NCBI GenBank assembly: GCA_017654735.1
Contig: JADPYG010000088.1
Coordinates: 434,001 to 498,000, forward strand
Direction: 5' to 3'
DNA from: Vishniacozyma victoriae
Lineage: Eukaryota > Basidiomycota > Tremellomycetes > Tremellales > Bulleribasidiaceae
Length of the DNA: 64,000 nt
Shown here: positions 22,178 through 33,829 of the stretch, piece by piece
How positions within the stretch are numbered: position 1 is the first letter of the stretch
How the letters are laid out: each line of letters opens with the position of its first letter
Notes under the pieces: model-generated
The model's database searches: none
What the model was told of the DNA's origin: nothing
Seen by the model: the letters and a program-made list of their open reading frames with translations, nothing else
Translations under genes and position numbers: made by a program

Positions 22178-23746
22178 ATGGTCAGGTTGCAGAAGGTTGT
22201 CCTGGCAGTATACATCATCCAAGGCACTCCTCGTCTTTACATCTCTCCCGACCGCTCACCTTGCTCGAACGTGATGAATCCCAACACCCCTAGTATCCCA
22301 GTGAGCCTGGGTCCCCTGCCGCAGAGACTTGCTGGAATCGATTTTTCAGATCCCGCCGTCGCCCACCCCTCCATCATCTTCTGCGATTCCGCCATGCTCA
22401 TTTCAGAATTGCACCACGTTCTGGGCAGCAATATGGATAGCAGCGGTTATTCAGTGTGCGAAGCTCTGTCCCCGAAGCATGGTCAGACACCACTCCTCTT
22501 CGGGACCACTTGGATAGAAAGCCAAATTATCGATCACCACAAAAACGTCTCCGGTAAAACGAAAGGTCCAGACCTTTCTGCGTGGTCTAGAGGACTGGAG
22601 GGTCGGAGTCTGGTTAGCCAGTATGACGATAATCGAGCATGCTCCTATTTGTTCCAGACCTTCGTCGTTGAGGAGGTACGCCTGGATTCGTCCCGATGTC
22701 GTTATACTTGGCTGACTGTATAGAGAAGCGTTTTCAATTATGAAGCGCAGAGCGAGCCCACCGATGTGTATCCGACTCCCATGCAACATAAGAAGCACGA
22801 GCCGGTAGGGTGCCACAAGAACGATCAACGACGCAACGACTTCCGGATCCAAGGGTTCTTGGATCATGCGACGGCTTTCCTGCAGATTTATCCCAGGGGT
22901 AACTTGTACTTTTATCTGCGATCAGATGCGCTTGTTGGAAGAATGAAGGATTTGAGAAAAGCGGCTGGGGGCCAGTCAGCGCTAGATCGCATTGGAACGG
23001 TTACGATGGGGACCGATTCGAGATCGCTACGTGCCCATTTGCGAACATATCTCAATATCAGCAAACCTCCTCCCACTGTCGATCAGCCCAAGCCTCATCC
23101 CTATCTGAGCTCACCCCCGATCTTTGAATGGTCGATACTAGATGATAAGAAGGCCGCCGGCTACTGGCGAGTCCAACGCGACTGTCGAATCCTTGCAACC
23201 TTGTCGGCTCGTACAGCTCCGAAGCTCAATCATGTCATCAGGGTGGTACCCGACACCAACGTCCATTCTCATCGACACTACGAGCTACGAAGTGCCGTAA
23301 CCGACCTATTCGCCGGCAACATTATGGTCGCAGCACTGCCCGAGATAGTTCGAGAGCTCCACGCCGGAGAGGATGGACCACGAAGGGGAGCGAACTTCCG
23401 ACGTTTGATGAGCCTCGGTCCGTCCACCGAGTACTCGACCCTCGGTTATTACCCCCGCCCGCTAGTCTTCCGAAGCCATGCGTCGCCTCATTACTCGAAG
23501 ACTTCACCATTGAAGGATCTCAGGATTCGAGGCGAGTTGGTTCGTCTTGCCAAGGAGCTGGAGAGGAACCATCCTGGAGAGGTAGTGGTGCTGGTGTTTT
23601 TGACTATCGATTATGGAGCGCAGCTATTAGTGGAATCGATACCTGTAGGAGGAGTCATCTTTATCTGCATTAGAGTCGGAGACAAGGAGAAAGGGACCAC
23701 CTTTCATGATATCATTCGTGGTGTCCTAGCGCCATTCGTGCAGTAG
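22178..23746 (+). CDS. Orphan hypothetical protein
   Basis: Not recognised. Two exons (22178-22675 and 22724-23746) join in phase 0 across a GTACGC...CTGACTGTATAG intron, giving 506 residues from the first ATG. The in-frame ATG at 22274 is an equally plausible start and would remove 32 residues. The protein appears globular throughout, with many His, Arg and Asp residues (for example VPDTNVHSHRHYELR near 23250) and a hydrophobic C-terminal stretch around VVVLVFLTIDYG and GGVIFICIRVG (about 23585-23680). I see no signal peptide or catalytic motif I can name. It is divergent from the orphan at 20325-21646. Confidence 0.65.
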
Positions 23747-24095
23747 TTTGAATTGTAGGAGAACAAGTAGAAATTGACCTTGTATGTGATCAGAATCCAT
23801 CGCGAATTGAAATCAACGTCGAATCCGAGTGATCAGTTGAATCTCAACATAACTGTAATCCGGGTTCTTCCTCATGCATCATTTCCAGGATCATCACCTA
23901 TCCAAGACTATTCCGTCTAGTCCGCCTGTTCGTTGGCAGACATTTCGTTGGATTGTAGATATGTATTATGATGCAAACTGTTATAAGTGGTACAGACCGA
24001 AAGATAAGATGAAACTTCGGAGGGAATCAACCGATCAACCTGCTATTGAACTCATACTTAATTCGTACATTGTACACTGCCAATGAACCCTCACG

Positions 24096-24992
24096 ATGGC
24101 AGATGGCACCCAAGTCACAGAGGATATCTCTCAACTGATATCTGCGACCACTAGTAAGCTTACATTCATCATCTCGAGATAGCAGGCAAGCTGATATTCA
24201 GATCTGAATAGACCGGAGTTGAGTCATGTTGCCAAATGGACCCTCTCTTCTCACAAGTATGGGTTTGGTGTAGAGAACCTGAGGGACGATAATGAGAATA
24301 CTTTCTGGCAGTATGTTCCCTCCTCTATCGTATCAGTGAGGTACTGATGTCAGGTCGGAAGGAGCTCAACCACATACTATCGATTTAAGGTTTCCTAAAC
24401 GTGTTTTCATATCTGTACGTCTTCACCTATGATTGGGAAGGCAGCTGATGATAGGCTGTAGCTATACGTACAAGTCATCCCCGAGACGATTCATATACCC
24501 CCTCAAAAGTATCTGTACGAGCTGGAAACTCTGTACATGATTTACAAGAAGTACAGCTTAAAGAATTCCATAAACCGGATGGATGGATTCATATTCCTCT
24601 CAGACCTATGAATGCAGATTCAGGCGATGGAGCGGAGGTTGAAGAGGGGTATGTTGTCATCTCACTGCTTGGATATAGAAGGGATGGGGCTGATGAAAGA
24701 CCACCAATTCCATGCTATCACCTGCAAATCTTGATCGTTGCGAACCATATCAATGGAAAAGATACACATGTGAGGGGACTAAAAGTATTTGGACCGCTCG
24801 ATTCATCGGATCTGTGAGTTCCAAGATTTGCGCATATTGGGACTGATAAGTAGACCGACGACAGGTGCGAATGCAGCTGCAGAACAGACTGGGGTGAAAG
24901 TAAATAAAGGGAAGAAACTATTAATGACTGGACATGATGGGCTTAGTGGATTTACGAGTGTCGCATTCAAGATGCACGAGGGGATTAGATGA
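24096..24992 (+). CDS. APC10: Anaphase-promoting complex subunit 10 (Doc1)
   Basis: Processivity subunit of the APC/C ubiquitin ligase; its DOC domain helps hold D-box substrates with the Cdh1/Cdc20 co-activator. Six exons (24096-24153, 24202-24310, 24354-24414, 24455-24648, 24700-24813, 24851-24992) join in phase to 225 residues. Family hallmarks are KWTLSSHKYGFGVENLRDDN (near residue 30), TFWQSEGAQPH, DDSYTPSKVSVRAGN, KPDGWIHIPL and the strongly conserved LIVANHINGKDTHVRGLKVFG. The protein ends in the dipeptide Ile-Arg, the IR tail that docks APC10 on a TPR subunit (Cdc27). Between the DOC domain and the tail there is a ~45-residue linker. Nuclear. The upstream neighbour is an orphan gene; the downstream neighbour converges. 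Confidence 0.96.
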
Positions 24993-25124
24993 GCTAAACT
25001 CTGACCGGAACAAGGTGGGGATCAAGATGTTGTATGTATGCATTATTATAATGACAATTGCTCTATGCTCTATACCCAATGCTATGCTGATAATGTCTAC
25101 ACTGGTTCTCTATCTTGAAATCCG

Positions 25125-26877
25125 CTAGAAACGTCTCTTGCCGAACCCTCCTCCTAGAATTCTATCCTCAAGAGCCTTGATGGCTTCTTTCTCCGCCTCG
25201 CTACCTTCGAATCGAGCCTGCTCTTCGACTTTACTTGTGTCTGAGCGGGCGCTCGCAGACGATTCATCGTCGTCCATTGGCTTGACTGACTCGGCAAGTT
25301 CATCGAGGTGAGCCAACATGTCTTCGTTGGCCTTTGAGTCCACGGGTGATGGGGCTAATTTCCGCTCAGTCCTCTTTCCAGCTTTCTGCGCCTTGACCAA
25401 AATAGGATCGGACACGTCTTCCTCAGGCGAGTCCTGTAATTGACGCCGCTTTGAAGACAAGCCCTGCCTTCGTCGCGTTCTGTCCCTGGCCGTTTCCCGC
25501 TCATATTCTTTTTGCAGCTTGACCTCTTCAAACATCAATCGTCGGCTTTGTGAATCCCTGACACGATCGTCGATATCCATTTTCCTCCTCGTCAGCCTTG
25601 CACGTGTTCCGAGGCTCGTGTCTTTCCGCAACCCAGTGACTTCGGTGGTGAACTTGACCATTTCCCTCAGCATCTTGTGGTGTGGGGCTGGAATGTTTTG
25701 TCGTTCGGCAAGTTGGATGAGGTAACCGTTGATATGATCTATCTCGGTCATTCGGGCGTTCTTGGTATCTGCCGCCATTGAAGAGGTGTTTCCTGAAGTA
25801 GCGCGGCATAGGGCGAGGGTACGTTGAATGAGTGCTTCACGTGTATATAAGCGGAGAGCATCTGGTGGAGGTGGGTTGGGTGCGTATAGGTTTTCAAGGT
25901 AAGCGACGATGATTGAGCTGGTTTCGTTACTGAGCATTCGGATCAAGCGGTGGGATGGCGATGAACCGATCAAAGCCCCGTTGGGAAGGGATCCAGCGCC
26001 AATGATCGCTGTCAGCGGGTTGATGGTGGCGTTGAGTGCGACTTTGAGGAGGAGAGTGTGGTGCATGTGGGGCATCGGGAGTAATGTCGAATTGAGGCTG
26101 GTGAGGGACAATAAAGCGGACAAGGTCTTGTACATGGGCTCGAGGTCGGTCGAGCTAGCTGGCGGTAGGGGTAGAGGGAGTGCCGGCGTTTCTGGCGGAG
26201 AGAGGATCGAGGTGTTGGGCAACTTGCCTTCGTAAGCCCACGATTCGAGGTCGACTGCGTTACGCGGATCGGGTACCAGTCCCCATTTGATATCCCCCTC
26301 TCCGACATTCGACATGTGAATGACCTCCCCTCTCCTTTCAGTCGCAGTGACTCCGTGCGTCGTCGTTCCGAGTATGAAGAAAGGTCTCGTAGCTGGTTCA
26401 GGCCATATTTGAGCGCACAATTCATCATAAACCCCCATTCCATTCTGTAGTAACGCAATAACCGAGTCCGAGCCAATACGGTGCTTAAGCTGAGACAATG
26501 CTTGCACTGTCGACGTGGTCTTGAGGCAGACGACGAGTGATTTGATCGGTCCATAAGGTCCATCGGGATCATCGGTAGGTGGGGGGATCGAGGTTTTTGT
26601 ATCGTAGATCTCTTGATCGAGTGCTGTACTCGTCGACGTTTGACCGTTCCGAGTGACTGATAAGCTGATGGCTTGATCGAGGAACTTGCCTCTTGGGTAT
26701 TTACGGGTCGAAGGGAATTTACCGGCATTCCTGACGATGAGTGAGATGGGAGCGTTTGGGTTGGTTTGTCGAAGGTGGTGAGAGATGAGTGTCCCGATTG
26801 AGCCGATACCGAGCTGGCGGTTAGATCAAGGTCCCTTTTGATCACTTGTCGGTATGACTTACGACGTGAAATCTCAT
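25125..26877 (-). CDS. PAN5: 2-dehydropantoate 2-reductase with long charged C-terminal extension
   Basis: Ketopantoate reductase (ApbA/PanE family), NADPH-dependent step to pantoate for CoA synthesis. A 5-codon first exon (26877-26863, MRFHV) joins to 26813-25125, giving 567 residues. The junction creates the N-terminal Rossmann motif LGIGSIGTL. QNGMG follows near residue 130. The ApbA C-terminal domain has the catalytic-type Lys in LLKVALNATINPLTA and the substrate-binding NARMTEIDHINGYLI segment (about 25740). The reductase should finish near residue 420. The remaining ~145 residues (25125-25570) are highly charged, Arg/Lys/Glu-rich and partly coiled-coil-like, and are not part of known PanE proteins. 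The tail is open with no splice signal or stop at the boundary. Yeast Pan5 is about 380 residues. Confidence 0.9.
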
Positions 26878-27253
26878 CTCCTATGAGCCATATACCATGG
26901 ATTAGACTGTGTACATAGGATATTATGCACTTGAATCACTCCTATGACACTCACCAGTGTATCACGTGTAAATACTCCCGTTTCCCCTTGTATGCTGCTC
27001 GCCCGAGCTAATGGCCAAATTACAATCATTCAACTGCAGTGATCCATTGTACCCTATCCTTCTATATACAACTCATTCAATACAGCAACTATATACAACA
27101 ACACAATCCATACAGTAGTAAACTGTAAAGATATCAACTCGCAAACAACCACAATTCAAACCAAGGTATGTACCCAATCTACCATTCTCGAATGACAACG
27201 CTGGAAATTCCATCCAGCAGTGTTCAATCAATAATAGACGCTGATCATTCAGA
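26878..27253. promoter_or_regulatory. Divergent promoter, PAN5 / GYF gene
   Basis: About 376 bases between two start codons on opposite strands. Several CAACAATC-like and ATTCAATAC-like A/C-rich stretches sit before the GYF start. A GTATGT near 27165 followed by a CAG near 27252 suggests a possible 5'-leader intron for the GYF gene. Confidence 0.4.
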
Positions 27254-30200
27254 ATGTCTATGCATTTTGCACCTCAATGGGTGAAACCCATCAAGCCTAC
27301 CGGAAGCTCTGCCACCACGCCCAATTCAACAGAGATCCAGCCAAGTGCACTCAACCCGCACCCTGTCAAACAGACTCAAGCGCAGCCTCAAGTCCCCTTT
27401 CCAGCGCTCACTCCGTCAAACCAACCTCCACCCCTATCGGCAACTACTGGGGGTGGCATGGGACACATGTCGTACTCTAGAGCTACACATACTCCTGCTT
27501 CGCCTAGTTTCCCAACGGACGGATCGTACTTCCCCACAGACGACAATGGAGCATCGCTCAACCCTCATCCATTCAGGTATAGCCGAGAACAAATTCTCGG
27601 TCTCTACGATGATGAAAAGTTCAAGTCTACCCCTATTGAACTTGTGGAACTGCTCGAGCAAGGATCGGTACTCGTCTCGCCACACATCAATCGACCTATC
27701 GCTATGCGAGAGTTGACCGATGCCGAGAAGAAGGCAAGTGATATATTTCACCATGCAAGAAGAGTGTGCTGACAACCCAGATCTTTTCCACTTCTGTCCA
27801 TCCCGTCGTGCAACCTCGACGAACTCAACAGGCTCCAGCTACGCCAGGCGCAGAGCAGGGAAATAACACTCCAGCCCGACGAGCAGGTCAAGCCGGTGTA
27901 ACTCGAGATCCCACCCAGCCCAATGGTCGTGGCTTCGGCAACTTTGGTCGAGGTGATGGCGGTATTCTGAGCGCTGGAGGGATCAAGTCGGGAGTCATTG
28001 GTGGAGGAGCGGTTGCATCTCCGGCTGGTGATGGCAAGGCACCTGGAGTTTTGGGAGGTGGTTTCGGAGGGGTCGGAAAACGATTGGCTAGAGGCAGGAA
28101 TGAAAATTCCGATTCTCCCTCTGGTGCGTTTCTACTATTCCAACTGAGACTTGCGCTGACTCTTGGTAGGACCCTGGCGCTCTTCTCGAACCGCTTCTGG
28201 CAACTTTGAGGGTGTCCTCGGATTCGGCGGAAACCAGAACAATGCTCCCTCCCAACCCCCAGTCAATGAAGCAGACGAGTCGATGTCGTCCGCCGACATT
28301 CCCCAGACCGCTCCTATCGTTGGTGGATGGCGAGACAGGTTGGCCGCTAAGCAAGCTCAGAAGAAGGAAAACGAAGAGACTGCTCAACCGGCCACTGCAG
28401 CTTCTGCTGGCTGGGGAAGTACCCAAAGCAAATGGCGAGCTCCTTCTGGCACGAGCGTCCAAAGCTCCATCGATGCACCTCACCAGAATGGTCTGTCGGC
28501 TTCCGTCATCGCGACTCCTTCCGCCACCCCTGTCCCCGATCGAGATGCTACCGTTGAAACCGCGGATGAGCCCGAGAACAAGGAAGAGCCAGTCCAGCAG
28601 CAGCAACAACCCCAGCCTACCGAAGAGGACTTGAACGCTGTCAAGTGGTTTTACCGAGATCCCCAAGGCCAAGAACAGGGTACGTTCGACCAAGTCTAGT
28701 CTTGTGTACTGCTAATGTCCAGGACCTTACCTCGGATCCCAGATGCACGATTGGTTCTCTCACTCGTACTTCACCGATGACCTTCCTGTGAAGCGAGAAT
28801 CCGAACCCGGCTTCCATACCCTTGCTCAACTCAAGGAGGCTACCGGAAACTTGGTCCAGCCATTCATCTCTGCCATCCGACCTCGACAGCCTCCACCCAA
28901 CTTGCCAATGCCCAACATGTTGCCGCCTCACTTGATGCCAATTGGCGACTCGTTCCGAAATCTTGCCATTCACCCTGGATACCCTTCCGACCCCCGAATG
29001 GCTCCAGGTCAACCAGGTGCTATGCCTCCATTTGCCCCACCATTTAGGAATGACGCACCATTTTCGCCTGGTCACTATGGCCCTCAACAGGGATTCCTGC
29101 CCAACCCTCTTCAATCACCCGGATACCTTGGTAATCCCGGTCAGACCTGGGGTGGAATGCAACCTGGGGGAAACCGATTCAATGCCGGCTTTGGCGCTCC
29201 TGTTGGTCCTGGAATTGGTCAACTCCCCGGTCCATTCCCTCAACAGGGTGCTTTCTCGCCTGCTATTGGTGGACCCATTGGACGAGCTCCCGACTTCTTT
29301 TCGCCTTCTATCGGAGCCGGTGCTCCTGGCTCAATCCCTACCTCGCCATGGGCCCAGCAACAACAGCCCCAGCTTCACCAGATGTATCCTCCTCAACAGC
29401 AGCAGCAACAACAACAGGACCAATACCAGCAACAACAACCAATGGACCAGCAATGGCAGCAGCAACAGCAACAACAACAGCAGCAGCCACAACAACAGTC
29501 TGAAGCGTCTGGTCAGCAGCCCCAACCCTCCTACTTCCCCCAGGTCGAAGAGGAGCAAACTCCAGCCCAACCCCCTTCGGAACACCAGTTCGAGCTAGAA
29601 CCTGCACTAGAGGATGCTCCACAGGAGAAAGCCGAGCCCCAGGTCCCTGCTGAGGAAGCATCCGAGTCTGACGATACTATCGAGGAGCCTGCTCCCGCTC
29701 CTACCGCCCCTCCCGCTTCCGCCTGGGGAGCTGTTCCTGCTTCCCGTCGATCATCGCTTGCCAACGAGCAGACTCCATCGACACCCGCTGCTTCCAAGCC
29801 ATCCGCCCCTCCATCTACCAAGGCTGCATCTTCTCGAAAGCCATCCATCGCCGAAGCTCCTGTCCTCGCATCCGCCGTCGCTACCCCCGAACGATCTTCT
29901 AACACTCCCAAACCCGCTCCATGGGCCCCCAAGGACGACAAGGAAGTCAAGACTCCCTCTGGACCTTCCCTGCGAGAGATCCAAGAGGCAGAAGCCAAGG
30001 CTGCTGAAGCTCGAAACAAGGCGATTGCCGAACTACGAGCCAATAATGCGGTCCCATCTCCTGCACCTTCCTCCAACGAGGACATCATCACTTCCATGTC
30101 CTGGGGTCTTCCTACTCAAAACTCGAAGGCTCCTCAGGTATCTTCGCCATCCGTCAACTCGCCCTCTGCACCCGCCTGGGGAGCTGGTGATTCCGCTGGA

Positions 30201-30959
30201 CCCAAGAAGACAATGAAGCAGATCCAGGAGGAAGAGGAGAAACGAAAGGCTAAACTCGCTCAGGCCAAGGCTCAAGCACAAGCACAAGCTACTTCTTCGA
30301 ACCCTGGTGCCGCACCTTCTGCCAACACCAAGCGAGGTTACGCCGATCTTGCTGCCACTTCTACTCCCTCGTCTGGTAGTGGATGGCAGACTGTTGGAGC
30401 CAAGGCCGTCCCTGGTTCCGCCGCACCTACTCCAGCTGCTCGACCTGCTGCTCCAGCCACGCCCGCTGTTGTGGCTCCTTCCAAGCCTGCCGCACTCAGT
30501 CCTGCCGCCAGGACCGTCAAGGCAAATGGTGGATCGTCGGACGATTCTACACCTTCGGTCGAATTTGTTCGATGGGCCAAGCAATCTTTGAATGGTTTGA
30601 ATGTCAATAGTGAGCTTTAATGACCTCATTTTAGGGGGAGAAGCTAATATGTAGTCGACGAGTTCATCCAGATGTTGCTCTCCTTCCCTATCGACCCTCC
30701 TCAATCTGAACGAGCTGGTCAATTGGAAATCATCTCTGATTCGGTTTACGCCAATTCCTCCACCCTCGATGGTCGTCGATTCGCCCAGGAGTTCTACACT
30801 CGTCGTAAGGCGGACTCTAAGCGATCTGCCCCCGTCGCAAACGGCTCGACACCTTCCAAACCCACTTCACTCGCTGATGTGCTCAAAGCTCAGCCCAAGC
30901 CACAGAGTGCTGATCTTGGATTCAAGATCGTCAAGGCAAAGGGGAAGAAGAAGAACTAA
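27254..30959 (+). CDS. GYF-domain protein (Smy2/GIGYF type)
   Basis: Adaptor whose GYF domain binds proline-rich PPGF/L peptides; relatives act in translational repression, mRNA decay and COPII transport. Five exons (27254-27733, 27781-28123, 28170-28679, 28723-30609, 30655-30959) join in phase to 1,174 residues. The GYF domain spans the 28680-28722 intron: WFYRDPQGQEQ then GPYLGSQMHDWFSHSYF, the canonical W-x-Y-x-D-x3-Q-GP-x4-M-x-W pattern. The rest is low complexity: Gly-rich (about 28000), Pro/Gly-rich (28950-29340), a Gln-rich tract (29391-29511), an acidic Ala/Pro segment, and Lys/Glu/Ala helices (about 29950-30260). The C-terminal ~110 residues around FVRWAKQSLNGL are conserved-looking. 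The first intron (27734-27780) begins GCAAGT, a GC-AG intron that frame requires. Confidence 0.93.
29391..29511 (+). repeat. Gln-rich CAR repeat in GYF gene
   Basis: Imperfect CAG/CAA codon repeats encode three Gln runs interrupted by Asp, Pro, Met and Trp. Mixed CAA/CAG codons suggest selection for the protein sequence rather than simple slippage. The antisense frame reads poly-Leu and is a shadow. Confidence 0.85.
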
Positions 30960-31076
30960 GGTGCTCAGTGATTTGGTAGCGTAGATTGTATAAGTCTCAT
31001 GAGATGCATTCTGCTATATGCGTGCTTCGTACAATGTGGAAGGAGCAAGCGAAGTCTGATTGTAGGGGGCCGGGGA

Positions 31077-33829
31077 TTACAGACTATCGGAATCCACCCA
31101 ATCTTCCAGGTCGTCATCCCAACCTAGCAAAGCTGGATCTACCGACATTTTGAGCATCATTGTGCCCATGTTCCATTCCCTTGACTCTGTTTGGACTGGT
31201 CTACTGATGGTCAGCACCATAGTACATCAATGATGAGTAAGAGCTTACCTCCTGCCGGTACTATCGTGCTCGTACCTCGGATGATACCCCTCTTTCTCGC
31301 CCCTCCTTGGTTTACTAGCTTCTTCCATTAAATTCCTCAAATCGTTCGGTTGAGGTCCCTGTATCAGAGGATTCCCCTCATCATCAATAGGTTCCCCATT
31401 TTCATTCTTATCACAATTCTCCAACCATTTCTCCTGCTCATCCGTCAATTCCATCATATCATCCCTACCACCAGTCATCCACGGATTCCTAGCTTGTTTG
31501 ACCTCATCATTCTCGGAAGGTTTGGGGATACGGTCAAAGATCTGTTCAACGACATCACGACCTGCTGTACGCCATTGGTTTATCAGGTGTTGAAGACGTT
31601 CATCCTCTTCTAATTCATTTTTATATTTCACCGCTTGCCTTAATGTTCGAGCTTCTTTTTCGAGGATAGCTAATCGACCAGTGATAGACATGTTGGAGTT
31701 GGAAAATCCGGGATGGGAAGTCCCGTAATTGATCGATGTAGATGGTTGATTCGGATCCTTCGGTTTGAGCGTTATTCCACCTCCTGCGAGGGGGGATTTG
31801 AATGGTTTCTGCTTGACTGTCGCTACCTTCTTTCTACTTTTGAGAGAAGCAAAGAATTCGACAGGACCTTGATCGATGACAACATCCTTGTGCGGCGCTG
31901 TGTTCGTAGAGGAGGCAGTAGCGGATGGTCGATTGGGAGCTGAGTTCCACGGTTCTCGTGGTTTCATACCTAACGTAGTATTTCTCGGTCGGGCGGGTGA
32001 TGATTTTGGTGAAGAGGGGATTGGTGATTTGGGTTTAGGGAGCGCTTTGGGTAGGATGATTTTAGGAGCTGTTTTTCGGACCTTCTTTCGGATTGGACTG
32101 GGTGTTGAATGCTGAGACTGCATGATTAGCTGTTGCCAAATATTGAGATGTTGTCAGCTTACCTCCTCGGCTGATCTTTTTCGAGATCCAGTATCAATAA
32201 TCGCTCGTGGCGACGGATGCTGGTTTGACTCGATGGGTGGAAGAGTGGAAGGTGGTTCTACCGCCATCTGCGATTCGGGAAGCGATTGCGACTCTTGGAT
32301 ATCGGCAGGATGTACGGGCGACTGTGATCGTGTGTCGATTTCAAACTGCTCCATGGCTTCATCGGATGGGGTTTGAGAGGTGTGGACCGGTGCATGACCC
32401 AACCAGTCGGCACCTGGATCAACGACTGTGAGAGTGTCACTTGGCCATTGAACTGCTTCCATCGTAGACTCTGGGTCGGATCCATCGCTGTGTTGTTGTT
32501 GGGAAGTGTTGTCGCTGTATAGCTGGTGAAGGCGGCTGTTTATACTATGCTCGACCCTGTCTTCTTGAACATCGTCGGTTCGCAGTTCACCTTGATAGGT
32601 GTTATCTTGGGTTGGGTGCTGGTCGGCGTTGCTGGTATCTCGATCGATGTCTTCGCCTCTGGAGAAAGTGCTTTGCACCTCCCCATGGTCCGGAGTATCG
32701 GCAGTAAGACTATCGCCCTGCCATTCCTCTCCAACTTCCATCGAGGTAGGCACGGTCAATCCACCATATATCAAGTGTTGACGAGCAGGTTTTTCGTCAC
32801 ACTCGTCCTCGGAAGACGAGAGAAATCCGAACCTCCCTCGTTTGAATCCCGACTGAGTAGAAGGTCCAGCAGTACCTTCCCCGTTACTCTCGTATTCTTC
32901 CTCAGCATCATCGTATTTGCGTTTCGACCCAATCCCGTTGTTTGAGTCTAGCGACGATTCGAAACCCTCACTGTACGAGCCCATTGACTCGTCTGGATTT
33001 TGATCGAATTCCCCCTGATAGAGGGATTTGGGTTTGGACAGGAATCGAGAGGGATAAAGAGGAGGATAAGATGAGTGGCCAGGGAAATCTGGGCGATGTG
33101 TAGGTGGAAAGCTATGTAGGACGTTGGGAGTATCGAGATCGACGAGTTGTTCGAATTCGACCGATCTATCTGGACTTCTCTCCTCCACATTTCCTCCTTC
33201 TTCTCCATTTTGGCTTTGAGTACCTTCCTCCATATCTTCGGAACCTCGTGAAGTGCTGGATACAGCAGCAAAACACGCATCACCTTCTGGATCATTATTC
33301 TCCCAACCCGAAAAATCAAGTTCGCCCACTAAAGGATAACCAGTCGCCAGACCATCGGTCGAGTATTGGCGTGCAGTCGAAGTAGACGATTGACCAGGAT
33401 TCAATTGACCTGGAATATCGCGATGATATAAATCATTATAAGAAGGTAGAGTATCTCCTCTAAATCGACGAATATCATCCCTAATTCGACCAGTAGGTGT
33501 AGAAATATCATCGATGACTTGAGTATCGGGTGATCGATCGCGTTGTGAACAGTCAAAGAACCAAGATGGGAACATCTTGACATTGATCTGCCGAGGGAAG
33601 GAATCTTGATCGTTTGAAGAGGAAGAGGAGGAGTAGGTGGGGGTATCTTCTCTTCTCTTCGGTTTGATGGGTGGATAGTTCAGTGAGAGTGACTGATCAT
33701 CAGCTTAGTCCCAGTGGCGTGGGCGGCAAAGCTCACTTGTAGATCGAGAGAATCTACGATTGATGAATCGTATATCTCGGAATTCGGATTTGAGCTTGAA
33801 TCCCTGTATTGATCGGTTTCTTCCCTCAT
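31077..33829 (-). CDS. SFR1: Swi5-dependent recombination mediator Sfr1/Mei5
   Basis: Partner of Swi5/Sae3; the complex stabilises Rad51 or Dmc1 filaments in homologous recombination. Four exons (33829-33737, 33692-32163, 32117-31249, 31200-31077) join in phase to 871 residues. The Sfr1 signature is C-terminal: a coiled coil (ILEKEARTLRQAVKYK), the LINQWRTAGRDVVEQIFDRI segment, then at the very end NMGTMMLKMSVDPALLGWD, matching the conserved Met-rich Mei5/Sfr1 terminus. The first ~560 residues are disordered, rich in Ser, Asp, Gln and Pro, with basic patches (KRGRF, RKKVRKTAPK) that could bind DNA. Known Sfr1/Mei5 proteins are about 220-420 residues, so this one is about twice normal length. 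The start is the first in-frame ATG after an upstream TGA. Confidence 0.87.

Noticed and set aside
29331..29661. Antisense frames opposite the GYF gene, including a poly-Leu reading
   Set aside because: They mirror the CAG/CAA repeat of the real gene; there is no start context or domain.
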